Shown here piece after piece: positions 1 through 7,499 of a stretch of 64,000 bases of DNA. The position numbers and the translations under genes were made by a program. Numbering within the stretch: position 1 is the first letter of the stretch; every line of letters starts with the position of its first letter. The stretch lies in contig NZ_RXOZ01000036.1 in NCBI RefSeq assembly GCF_003991205.1, positions 62,001 through 126,000 of the forward strand, read 5' to 3'. The stretch is from Georgenia sp. SYP-B2076 (lineage in GTDB: Bacteria > Actinomycetota > Actinomycetes > Actinomycetales > Actinomycetaceae). The notes beneath the pieces were generated by a model. That model did no database searches, was not told the DNA's origin, and saw nothing but the letters and a program-made list of their open reading frames with translations.

Positions 1-886
1 AGGCGAGCTGGTCCTCGAGCACGATGATGATCCCCGCGCCCACGATCCCGCCCCAGAGGGTGCCGATGCCGCCGAGGACGGCGATGAGCACGACCTTCCC
101 CGACGTCGTCCAGTTGACCTCGCCGAGGGAGACGAACCCGTGGCTGACGGCGTAGAGCCCGCCCGCCAGCCCGGCCAGCCCCGCGGAGAGCACGAAGGCC
201 ACGACCTTGTACCGCTCGACGTCGTAGCCGAGCGCCCGCGCCCGCGGCGGGTTGTCGCGGATGGAGACGAGGACCCGCCCGAACGGCGAGTGCACGATCC
301 GCCAGGCGCACCACAGCCCGGCGACGATGATCGGCAGGGCGGCGTAGTAGAAGTAGAAGGAGTCCGTCTCCACCGCCTCGATGCCGAAGAACGTCTTGGG
401 CACCGACTGCAGGCCGTTCTCCCCGCCGGTGACGTCCCGCCACTGGTTGGCGACGAAGAACAGCATCTGGGCGAACGCGAGCGTGACCATCGCGAAGTAG
501 ATGCCCGAGCGGCGCACCGAGAGGAACCCCACCGGCAGCGCGATGAGCATCGCCGCGAGCGCCCCGGCGAGCACGGCGAGCGGGAACGGCACGCCGAGGT
601 GCACGGCCACGAGGCCGGTGACGTACGCGGACCCGCCCCAGTATGCGGCGTGCCCGAAGGAGAGGAGCCCGCCGTAGCCGAGCAGGAGGTCCAGGGCGAC
701 GGCGAACAGGGCCCAGCAGGCGATGTCCATCGCCACCGGGGGGTAGATGAACCACGGCAGGGTCAGGGCGGCGACCAGGCCGACGGCGAGGAGCGCCCAC
801 CGCCGCCAGGACCGGCTCCGGCCGCGCGCGGGCGCCGCCGAGGTGGACGCACGCTCCTCGAGCAGGGTGCGTGGGGTGGTGGTCAT
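1..886 (-). CDS. livM: Branched-chain amino acid-type ABC transporter permease LivM (3' end cut by window edge)
   Basis: Inner-membrane permease subunit of a HAAT-family importer. The frame read leftward from ATG at 886 stays open to position 1, giving 295 codons, so the C-terminus is missing. After a short cytoplasmic N-terminus the protein is a run of hydrophobic segments, with family-typical stretches such as LLLGYGGLLSFGHAAYWG and IRDNPPRARALGY. The start overlaps the stop of livH by four bases (ATGA), so the two permeases are translationally coupled. It should pair with LivH and be driven by LivF and LivG encoded upstream. The transported substrate cannot be read from the permease; related systems carry leucine/valine, urea, or aromatic and short-chain acids. 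Confidence 0.93.
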   Translation of the reverse strand, partial: MTTTPRTLLEERASTSAAPARGRSRSWRRWALLAVGLVAALTLPWFIYPPVAMDIACWALFAVALDLLLGYGGLLSFGHAAYWGGSAYVTGLVAVHLGVPFPLAVLAGALAAMLIALPVGFLSVRRSGIYFAMVTLAFAQMLFFVANQWRDVTGGENGLQSVPKTFFGIEAVETDSFYFYYAALPIIVAGLWCAWRIVHSPFGRVLVSIRDNPPRARALGYDVERYKVVAFVLSAGLAGLAGGLYAVSHGFVSLGEVNWTTSGKVVLIAVLGGIGTLWGGIVGAGIIIVLEDQLA

Positions 887-1752
887 GCTGCCTCCTCCCG
901 TCCGAACAGGCCCGCCGGGCGCAGCAGCACCACGACGGCCATGAGCACGAAGATCGCGATCTGGGCGAACGCGGGCGCGTACGCCTGGCCGAAGGCCTCC
1001 ACCAGCCCGACGAGGAAGCCGGCGGCGACGGCGCCGACGATCGAGCCCAGGCCGCCGATGACGACCACCGCGAACAGGATGATGATGAAGTTCGAGCCCA
1101 TGTCCGCCGTGATCGCCCGGAACGGGGCGGCCAGCACCCCGGCCAGGCCGGCGAGCGCGATCCCGAAGCCGAACACCGGCGTGACCCACCTGCCCACGTT
1201 GATGCCCAGGGCGCGGGCCAGGTCGGAGCGCTCCGTGGCGGCCCGCACGATCATCCCGGTGCGCGTGCGGGTCATCACCAGCCACACCAGCACGCACACG
1301 AGCACCGAGAACAGGAACACGAAGAGCTGGTAGGCGGGCAGGCGCAGGTCGCCGACGACCAGCTGCCCCTCGAGCACGGCGGGGCGCTCGTAGGGCAGGC
1401 CGGAGACGCCGTAGCGGCGCTTGACCAGGTCCACGAGCACGAGGGACAGGCCGAAGGTGAGGAGGAAGTTGTAGAGCGGCTCCAGCCTGAGCAGCCACCG
1501 CACCAGCAGCCGCTCCATCGCCACCCCGAACAGGAACAGCAGGGCGGGCACCACGAGCAGGGCCCACCAGAAGCTCAGCCCGACGAGGTCGAGCAGGACG
1601 GCGGAGGCGACCGCGCCGAGCATGTAGCAGGCGCCGTGCGCGAAGTTCACCACGCCGAGCACGCCGAAGATGACGGCCAGGCCCAGGGCGGCCAGGGCGT
1701 AGAAGCTCCCGGCCGCCAGCCCCTGGATGATGTACTGCAGCAGTTCGTTCAT
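883..1752 (-). CDS. livH: Branched-chain amino acid-type ABC transporter permease LivH
   Basis: 289-residue membrane permease, second subunit of the same importer. The start MNELLQYIIQGLAAGSFYAL and the following VNFAHGACYMLGA segment are hallmark LivH sequences, with about eight hydrophobic segments. It lies 58 bases downstream of the binding-protein gene and overlaps livM by ATGA. Length is normal for the family (about 290). No defects are visible. The pair LivH/LivM forms the membrane channel. Identity as a HAAT permease is firm; the substrate is unknown. Confidence 0.94.
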   Translation of the reverse strand: MNELLQYIIQGLAAGSFYALAALGLAVIFGVLGVVNFAHGACYMLGAVASAVLLDLVGLSFWWALLVVPALLFLFGVAMERLLVRWLLRLEPLYNFLLTFGLSLVLVDLVKRRYGVSGLPYERPAVLEGQLVVGDLRLPAYQLFVFLFSVLVCVLVWLVMTRTRTGMIVRAATERSDLARALGINVGRWVTPVFGFGIALAGLAGVLAAPFRAITADMGSNFIIILFAVVVIGGLGSIVGAVAAGFLVGLVEAFGQAYAPAFAQIAIFVLMAVVVLLRPAGLFGREEAA

Positions 1753-1810
1753 GGTCCGCCTTCCGCGTCCCGGTGGTGCGTGCCTGCGCGGCGCACCGGT
1801 GCCAGGGCGC

Positions 1811-3061
1811 TCAGCCCATCTCGCAGCCGGAGTCGGCGACCGGCCGGAACGCCTGCTCCGCGGGGATGGTGTTGAGGATGGTCTCGTAGTCCCAGTCCTC
1901 GGTGACCTCCTCGGGGGCCTTGACCTCGGCGAGGTAGACGTCGTGGACGACGCGGTGGTCCTCGGCCCGGATGGTGCCGTTGCGCAGGAAGACGTCCTCG
2001 ACCTCCTTGCCGCTCAGGTCCTCGACCACGGCGTCGGCGTCGTCGGTGCCGGCGGCCTGGACGGCCTCGAGGTACTGCCACGCGGCCGAGTAGTTGCCGG
2101 CGTGGGCGAAGGAGGGGCGCTGGCCGCCCGTCTCCTCGGCGAAGCGGTCGGCCCAGGCGCGGGACTCCTCGTCCATGTTCCAGTACCAGGCGTCGGTGAA
2201 CGTGGTGCCCGCGAACTGGTCGACGCCCAGGGAGTGGATGTCGGTGATGAACATCAGGCCCACGGCCAGGCTGATGCCCTGCTCGCGCAGCCCCGCCTCG
2301 TTGTACTGCTTGACGAGGTTGATGAGGTCCCCGCCGGCCTGCATGGTGCCGATGACGTCCGGGCCGTCCGCGGCGGCGCGGGTCAGGAACGTGGAGAAGT
2401 TGTCGTTGGGGAACGGCGTGGCGATCTTGCCGCCGACCGACCCGCCCGCCGCCTCGATCGCGGCGGAGAAGGACTTCTCCATGTCCTGCCCGAACGCGTA
2501 GTCGGGGTAGATGATCTGCCAGTTCTTGCCGCCGTTCTCGGTCACGGTGGTGCCCGTGCCGTTGGCGAGCATGTACGTGTCGTAGGCCCAGTGGAAGACG
2601 TAGGGGCTGCACTGCGCGCCGGTGAGCTCGGTGGTCGCCGCGCCGATGTTGAAGTGGAGCTTCTTCTTGGCGTCGGCCTGGCTCGCGACCGCGAGCGCGG
2701 CCGAGGAGGCCGGCACGTCGAGGATGATGTCCGCGCCCAAGCGGTCGTACATCTCCTGCGCCTTGGTGTTCGCGACGTCGGGCTCGTTCTGGTGGTCGGC
2801 GGTGATGACCTCGATCTCGTCGACGGCGGCGTCGTCGCCGTACTTCTCCTTGTAGTCGGCCACCGCCATCTCCACGGCCGTGACGCTGTTGGGCCCGGAG
2901 AGGTCCTTGTAGACGCCGGACTGGTCGTTGAGGACGCCGATGACCACCTTGTCGTCGGTGAACGCGCCCTCGGCGCCTGCCGGGCCGCCCTGGGCGCAGG
3001 CGCCCAGGACCAGCGCGCCGGACATCAGGGCGGCGGCGCCACCTGCCATCTTCCTGCTCAT
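1811..3061 (-). CDS. Periplasmic-type substrate-binding lipoprotein of the liv-like ABC importer
   Basis: 416-residue type 1 solute-binding protein (Leu/Ile/Val-binding fold). The N-terminus is a lipoprotein signal with lipobox LGAC; Cys22 would be lipidated, anchoring it outside the membrane. The mature part begins with the usual KVVIGVLNDQSG strand. It sits between the two ATPase genes and the two permease genes, so the transcript order is livG-livF-binding protein-livH-livM. The long conserved block around residues 150-260 resembles binding proteins that handle amino acids or small organic acids, but specificity cannot be assigned. A Cys three residues from the end (CEMG) and one near residue 150 could form a disulfide (inference). 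Confidence 0.9.
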   Translation of the reverse strand: MSRKMAGGAAALMSGALVLGACAQGGPAGAEGAFTDDKVVIGVLNDQSGVYKDLSGPNSVTAVEMAVADYKEKYGDDAAVDEIEVITADHQNEPDVANTKAQEMYDRLGADIILDVPASSAALAVASQADAKKKLHFNIGAATTELTGAQCSPYVFHWAYDTYMLANGTGTTVTENGGKNWQIIYPDYAFGQDMEKSFSAAIEAAGGSVGGKIATPFPNDNFSTFLTRAAADGPDVIGTMQAGGDLINLVKQYNEAGLREQGISLAVGLMFITDIHSLGVDQFAGTTFTDAWYWNMDEESRAWADRFAEETGGQRPSFAHAGNYSAAWQYLEAVQAAGTDDADAVVEDLSGKEVEDVFLRNGTIRAEDHRVVHDVYLAEVKAPEEVTEDWDYETILNTIPAEQAFRPVADSGCEMG

Positions 3062-3101
3062 CGGTTCCTTCTCTCTGTGTCGGTCCGGGTGGACGGGTGG
3101 C

Positions 3102-3794
3102 TCAGACGCCGAGGTGCTCGAGCAGCTCGTGCTCGCGGCGGATGAACTCGTCGTTGTCGAGGTGCTCGACCACCCGCCCCTGGGACAGCAGGTAGTGGCG
3201 GTCGGCGACCGTCGCGGCGAACTTCACGTTCTGCTCGATGAGGAGCACGGTCACGCCGGTGGCCTTGACCTCGCGGATGATCTCTCCGATGCGGGCGACG
3301 ATCACCGGGGCGAGGCCCTCGGTGGGCTCGTCGAGGAGCAGGAGCCTGGCGCCGGTGCGCAGCACCCGCGCGATGGCGAGCATCTGCTGCTCGCCGCCCG
3401 AGAGGGTGGTGCCGGCGGCGCGGCGGCGGTCCGCGAGGATGGGGAAGGTCTCGTACACGCGCGCCAGCGACCAGGCCCGGTCCGAGACCACCGGGGGCAG
3501 GAGCAGGTTCTCCTCGACGCTGAGGCTGGCGTAGATGCCCCGGTCGTCCTGGACCCAGCCCATGCCCAGCCGCGCCCGGCGGTGCGCCGGGGTGCGCAGG
3601 ACGTCGGCGCCGGCGAACGTGACCGCGCCCTCCACCTGGCGGTGCAGCCCGATGAGGGAGCGCAGCAGGGTCGTCTTCCCGGCGCCGTTGCGGCCGACGA
3701 GCGTGACGACCTCGCCCTCGCGGACCTCGAGGCTGACGTCGTCGAGGGCCTGCGCCTCCCCGTACCAGGCCTTGAGCTGCCGGACCTCAAGCAT
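3102..3794 (-). CDS. livF: ABC transporter ATP-binding protein LivF
   Basis: 230-residue cytoplasmic ATPase. Walker A GRNGAGKT at residues 34-41, ABC signature LSGGEQQ at 131-137 and Walker B LLLLDEP at 151-157 are all intact. The QDDRGIYASLSVEENL segment is the Q-loop region typical of LivF. Its start overlaps the end of livG by eight bases, consistent with translational coupling and assembly of a LivF/LivG heterodimer. Length is normal for the family. Substrate specificity is not determined by this subunit. Confidence 0.95.
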   Translation of the reverse strand: MLEVRQLKAWYGEAQALDDVSLEVREGEVVTLVGRNGAGKTTLLRSLIGLHRQVEGAVTFAGADVLRTPAHRRARLGMGWVQDDRGIYASLSVEENLLLPPVVSDRAWSLARVYETFPILADRRRAAGTTLSGGEQQMLAIARVLRTGARLLLLDEPTEGLAPVIVARIGEIIREVKATGVTVLLIEQNVKFAATVADRHYLLSQGRVVEHLDNDEFIRREHELLEHLGV

Positions 3795-4554
3795 TGCTGG
3801 CCTCCCCGAGGTACGCGGTGATCACGCGCTCGTCGGCGCGGACCTCGTCGTAGGTGCCCTCGGCGAGGACCTTGCCCTGCTGCAAGACGGTGACCCGGTC
3901 GGCCAGGGAGCCGACGACGTGCATGTTGTGGTCGACGAAGACGACCGTGCGGCCGGCGGAGATCTTCTTCACCAGCTCGATCGTGCGGTGCACGTCCTCG
4001 ATGCCCATGCCGGCGGTGGGCTCGTCGAGCAGCATCACCCGGGGGTCCAGCGCCAGGACGAGCGCCATCTCCAGCGCCCGCTTCTGCCCGTAGGCCAGCA
4101 ACCCGGAGGGCTTCTCCGCGAGCTCCGAGAGCCCCACCTCCGCGAGCAGCTCGGCCGAGCGGTCCGCGAAGCGGCGCATCAGGCGGTCCGAGCGCCAGAA
4201 GGTGCGCCCCTGCGTGGTCCGGCTCTGCAGGGCCAGCTCGACGTGCTCGCGCGGGTTGAGGTTCTCGAAGAGGCTGGTGATCTGGAACGAGCGGGCCACG
4301 CCCTTGTGCGTGATCTGCTCGGGCTGGAGCCCGGTGACGTCCTCGCCGAAGACCTCGATCGCTCCCGCGGTCGGCGTGAGGAACCCCGTCAGCAGGTTGA
4401 ACAGGGTCGTCTTCCCCGCGCCGTTCGGTCCCACCAGCGCGTGGACGCCCCCCTCGGCGACCTCGAGGTCGACCTCGGTGACGGCCTGGAAGCCGCGGAA
4501 GCTCTTGGTCAGCCCCCGCGTGCGCAGGGCGGGGACCTTCGTGGTCGACGTCAC
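3787..4554 (-). CDS. livG: ABC transporter ATP-binding protein LivG
   Basis: 255-residue cytoplasmic ATPase and first gene of the leftward importer operon. Walker A GPNGAGKT lies at residues 42-49, the signature reads LAYGQK (153-158, the usual LivG variant of LSYGQ) and Walker B MLLDEPT is at 174-180. The VARSFQITSLFENL stretch is the LivG Q-loop. The gene begins with ATG at 4554; no other gene lies between it and the convergent neighbourhood to the right, so the operon promoter should be within 4555-4700, but I could not pick a convincing -10/-35 pair. Confidence 0.95.
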   Translation of the reverse strand: MTSTTKVPALRTRGLTKSFRGFQAVTEVDLEVAEGGVHALVGPNGAGKTTLFNLLTGFLTPTAGAIEVFGEDVTGLQPEQITHKGVARSFQITSLFENLNPREHVELALQSRTTQGRTFWRSDRLMRRFADRSAELLAEVGLSELAEKPSGLLAYGQKRALEMALVLALDPRVMLLDEPTAGMGIEDVHRTIELVKKISAGRTVVFVDHNMHVVGSLADRVTVLQQGKVLAEGTYDEVRADERVITAYLGEASNA

Positions 4555-4907
4555 CGGCGTTCCTCCCTGGCTTCGCTGCCCGCTCCTGGTCGGAACGCGT
4601 GGGGCATGGGCTGAACGCTAGGAATGACCGCCGGTACGGGCCATGTCGACCGCGGCTACAAAGCCGGCTCGTGCAGTGTCGCGCACGGCCATGTCGCGGC
4701 GAGGACGGGTGGGCCGGCGGCCCCGGAGGGGGCGGTCCGTCTGCGACGACGGTGGGCGGGTCACGCACGACGGCGGAGGTGCGGCCGGTCGGCGGGTCAC
4801 GCACGACGGCGGAGGTGCGCGCGGGAGGTGCGCGCACGCACTGGGCTGGGCGGCCGCCGGCCCGTCAAGGACTTTCGCGCGTGCAGGACGCCTCGCGCGT
4901 CAGGCGG
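4555..4907. other. Intergenic region without a recognisable gene
   Basis: About 350 bases between the start of livG and the end of the M23 peptidase gene, both on the minus strand. Open frames here have no recognisable protein content. The only structure seen is a direct repeat at 4755-4819 (listed separately). The region should hold the promoter of the liv-like operon on its left side and a terminator for the M23 gene on its right side, but neither is clear. Confidence 0.6.
4755..4819. repeat. 29-bp direct repeat, two perfect copies, period 36
   Basis: Copies at 4755-4783 and 4791-4819 are identical over 29 bases (core GGTCACGCACGACGGCGG) and separated by 7 bases. They lie in a gene-free stretch. 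A local tandem duplication is the simplest reading; a pair of protein-binding sites is possible. Confidence 0.75.
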
Positions 4908-6194
4908 TCAGCAGACGGCGTCGACGTCGACGGCGCCGTGCTCCTTGAGCCACGCCAGCGGCTCGGTGGTGGTGCCCTCGTCGTCGGTGTGGATCTCGAA
5001 GTGCAGGTGCGGGCCGGTCGAGTTCCCGTTGTTGCCGACCTCGGCGATGACGTCGCCCGCCTTGACCTGCTGCCCCTGCTTGACGTGGAGGCCGTCGGGA
5101 TACATGTGCACGTGCCAGCTCCAGAAGGTCTCGCCGTCGAGCTCGTGCTTGATGATGACGAGCATGCTGGAGCGGCCGTCCTTGCCGACGCCGACGTACT
5201 CGACCGTGCCGTCCGCCACCGCGTGGATGGGCGTGCCGCGCGGCGCGGCGAAGTCGGTGCCCAGGTGCATGCTGTAGCCGGTGAAGGGGCTCATGCGGTA
5301 CCCGTAGGGCGAGGTGTTGCGGTAGGCGCCGGCGGCGATCGGCATGACGACGCGCGACTCCTCCTCGGTGGCCACCGCGGCCCGGGCGCCGTTGGCACCG
5401 TCGACCGGCGCGCACTGCAGGGCGTCGCGCTCGCTGGCCCGCGACGTTGCCAGGACCGCCGCGCGGCTGGCCGCGCCGGGCTCCGCGAGCAGGCTCGTGG
5501 GCACCGCGGCGAGGGCCATGGTGGCCGCCTGGGAGTCGAGGACGTCGAGCACGCTCGTCTGGGCCGTCACCGTCACACCGGAGGCGAAGGCGGAGCTGTC
5601 CTGGGGGCTGGCGAGCCCGGTCAGCGGGGCGGCGATGGTCAGGACGCCGAGGGCGCCGAGCACACCGGCCCGGGGCGCCCAGCCCCGGGAGCGCCGCGAC
5701 GAGTGCTGGGGCAGCTGGGCGCGCATCTCGCGGCGCCCGGGCGCAGGGTGCCGGGTGAGGACCTGGGTGGGGGTGGCGTCCGCGCGCACCCTCCGGGGGT
5801 GGGTTGCGGGCTCGCCGGACGGCGGCGCCGGGACGGCCGGCTCGGCCCCGCGCCGGGGAGGCTCGGGATCGCGGACGGCCTCGGCATCGCGGACGGCCTG
5901 GGCGTCGCGGATGGCGCGCCGGGTGGCCGCCCGGCGCGTCTGCTCCGGCGCGGCGGCCCGCTGCGCCGCAGCGTCCGGCGCCACGGCCTCCTCGGCCACG
6001 GCCTGCTCCGCCATGGCCTGCCGGGTTACGGACTGCTTGGGCACGGCCTGCTCAGTCGCGGCGGCGGCCTCTTTCGCGGCCTGCCCGGCTGCGGCGGCGG
6101 CCTCTTTCGCGGCCTCACGGGCGCGCTCTGCCTCACGGATCTGACGTCGGGTCAGCGATGGCGCCGAGGGTTCGGGCACAGCGCTACCTGACAT
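4908..6194 (-). CDS. Membrane-anchored M23 family (LytM-type) peptidoglycan endopeptidase
   Basis: 428 residues. The N-terminal ~170 residues are Ala/Glu/Arg-rich low-complexity sequence with short repeats (EAAAA, QAVRDAEAV), probably cytoplasmic and helical. One hydrophobic segment follows at about residues 180-205. The C-terminal M23 domain carries the zinc ligands: HLGTD with His310 and Asp314, and HLHFEIH with His396/His398; WSWHVHMYP lies between. Such enzymes cut peptide cross-links in peptidoglycan during growth and division. Upstream, 6279-6294 holds a GTCAC-6-GTAAC repeat resembling MtrA sites, and MtrA is known to control M23/NlpC wall hydrolases in actinobacteria, so regulation by the mtrAB system near 60-63 kb is plausible. 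Start ATG 6194 follows a GGAGG at a normal distance. Confidence 0.9.
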   Translation of the reverse strand: MSGSAVPEPSAPSLTRRQIREAERAREAAKEAAAAAGQAAKEAAAATEQAVPKQSVTRQAMAEQAVAEEAVAPDAAAQRAAAPEQTRRAATRRAIRDAQAVRDAEAVRDPEPPRRGAEPAVPAPPSGEPATHPRRVRADATPTQVLTRHPAPGRREMRAQLPQHSSRRSRGWAPRAGVLGALGVLTIAAPLTGLASPQDSSAFASGVTVTAQTSVLDVLDSQAATMALAAVPTSLLAEPGAASRAAVLATSRASERDALQCAPVDGANGARAAVATEEESRVVMPIAAGAYRNTSPYGYRMSPFTGYSMHLGTDFAAPRGTPIHAVADGTVEYVGVGKDGRSSMLVIIKHELDGETFWSWHVHMYPDGLHVKQGQQVKAGDVIAEVGNNGNSTGPHLHFEIHTDDEGTTTEPLAWLKEHGAVDVDAVC

Positions 6195-6278
6195 CGATCA
6201 ACCTCCGGGAGGGGGTACGGCCGTGATCTGGCCGAACGGATCCAGGGACGGGGGCTGCGCCCCCGGCCCTAATGGCTT

Positions 6279-6294
6279 GTCACGGAACAGTAAC
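6279..6294. promoter_or_regulatory. Candidate MtrA-binding direct repeat upstream of the M23 peptidase gene
   Basis: GTCAC (6279-6283), six bases, then GTAAC (6290-6294): two GTNAC half-sites spaced 11 bases start to start, one helical turn. Reported MtrA sites are similar GTNAC-like direct repeats. It lies 85-100 bases upstream of the peptidase start. Assignment is inferred from motif and target class. Confidence 0.45.
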
Positions 6295-6324
6295 GGACGG
6301 AGCTCCTCCGTCCAAAACCGTTCC
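6284..6324 (-). other. Nested stem-loop upstream of the M23 peptidase gene
   Basis: Inner stem GGACGGA (6295-6301) pairs perfectly with TCCGTCC (6307-6313) around a 5-base loop; an outer 5-bp stem pairs 6284-6288 with 6320-6324 across symmetric 6-base internal loops. A second GC hairpin with arms GGGGGC/GCCCCC lies at 6250-6264. If transcribed this would be a structured 5' leader; it matches no riboswitch I recognise. Confidence 0.4.
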
Positions 6325-6437
6325 AGATGCGGTCAGCCGCCGGCCGTGATAGCCACCCTCCTCGGCGCGGTGCCCCAGGGGCGGCGCCCTGTGGACGAAG
6401 GGGCGCCGACCGCCCTGGGGACGGCGAGCCGGCCGCC

Positions 6438-7499
6438 TCAGCCCCGCCGTTCCGCGCGCTGCATCGAGTCGCGGACCTCCCCCACGAGCTCCTCGAGGAT
6501 GTCCTCCAGAAACACCACGCCCACCACCTCGCCGGCCGTCCCGTCGGGGCCCGTGCGGACCACCCGGGCCAGGTGCGCACCGGATCTCTGCATCGCGGTC
6601 AGCGCGTCCTCCACCTCGGCCCCCGGCCCGACGGAGGCCAGCGCGCGGACCCGCCACGTCGGGACCGGGCGGCGGCGGGCCTCGCCCTCGGCGTAGAGGA
6701 CGTCCTTGACGTGCAGGTACCCGGCGAGCTCGCCGTCCTCGACCAGGGGGAAGCGCGAGTACCCGGTGCGCCCGACCTCCTTCTCGACCTCCTCCGGCGT
6801 GCAGCCCAGCGGGAGCGCGACGAGTTCGGAGACGGGCACCATCACCTGCTCGGCCGTCTCCTCGGAGAACTCGATGGCGCCGGCGAGGAGGCCCAGGTCG
6901 TCCTGGAGCATCCCCTCGGCCTGCGAGCGCGCGACGATGGAGGCGACCTCCTCGGCCGTGAACGCCGACGCGACCTCGTCCTTGGGCTCGACGCCCACGA
7001 GGCGCAGCATGAGGTTCGCCAGCGCGTTCAGGCCCGCGATGATCGGGTGGAAGACCTTGGAGACCCACACCAGCGGCGGCGCGAAGATCAGGGCGGCCCG
7101 CTCGGGGGAGGTCACCGCGAGGTTCTTCGGCACCATCTCGCCCACCACGACGTGGAGGTAGACGACCAGCGCCAGCGCCAGGGTGAACCCCACGACGTGG
7201 CCGGCCTCCGCCGGCAGCCCCATGGCCATCAGCGGGGCCTCGACGAGCCCCGCGATGGCGGGCTCCGCGACGGCACCGAGGCTGGTCGAGCACACGGTCA
7301 CACCGAGCTGCGCCGTCGCGAGCATGAGTGTGACGTTCTCCATGGCCCAGAGCACGGTCTTCGCCGGCCGGGAGCCCGCCTCGACCAGCGGCTCGATGCG
7401 GCTGCGCCGGGCCGACATGATCGCGAACTCGGCGCCGACGAAGAAGGCGTTGCCGGCGAGCAGGAACAGGCCGATCAGCAGGGCGGTCCCGACGCTCAC
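6438..7499 (-). CDS. CNNM/CorC-like hemolysin-family membrane protein with CBS domains (second of pair)
   Basis: 353 residues from GTG at 7499. An in-frame upstream codon would extend it by eight residues, but the GTG overlaps the stop of the preceding gene as GTGA and leaves a clean hydrophobic start (SVGTALLIGLFLLAGNAFFV). Layout: CNNM (DUF21) transmembrane region over residues ~1-190, with three to four segments, then a CBS pair from ~200 to 335 (motifs VMVPVSELVALP, YLHVKDVLY). The usual C-terminal CorC/HlyC domain is absent, so it is shorter than the classic ~430-residue form and than its neighbour. CNNM proteins are linked to magnesium/divalent cation transport. It probably works with the adjacent paralogue, as paired genes are common in actinobacteria. 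Confidence 0.88.
   Translation of the reverse strand: MSVGTALLIGLFLLAGNAFFVGAEFAIMSARRSRIEPLVEAGSRPAKTVLWAMENVTLMLATAQLGVTVCSTSLGAVAEPAIAGLVEAPLMAMGLPAEAGHVVGFTLALALVVYLHVVVGEMVPKNLAVTSPERAALIFAPPLVWVSKVFHPIIAGLNALANLMLRLVGVEPKDEVASAFTAEEVASIVARSQAEGMLQDDLGLLAGAIEFSEETAEQVMVPVSELVALPLGCTPEEVEKEVGRTGYSRFPLVEDGELAGYLHVKDVLYAEGEARRRPVPTWRVRALASVGPGAEVEDALTAMQRSGAHLARVVRTGPDGTAGEVVGVVFLEDILEELVGEVRDSMQRAERRG

Noticed and set aside
140-1875. Plus-strand open frames over the liv permease genes
   Set aside because: His/Arg-rich composition, no recognisable domain, complementary to clear LivH and LivM.
4621-4645. SigR promoter on the plus strand at 4621 (GGAAT)
   Set aside because: Eighteen bases downstream reads TGT rather than GTT and no gene lies downstream in that direction.
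6195-6437. Cyclic di-AMP riboswitch upstream of the M23 peptidase
   Set aside because: Considered because such riboswitches precede wall-hydrolase genes in actinobacteria, but the conserved core sequence could not be found on either strand.
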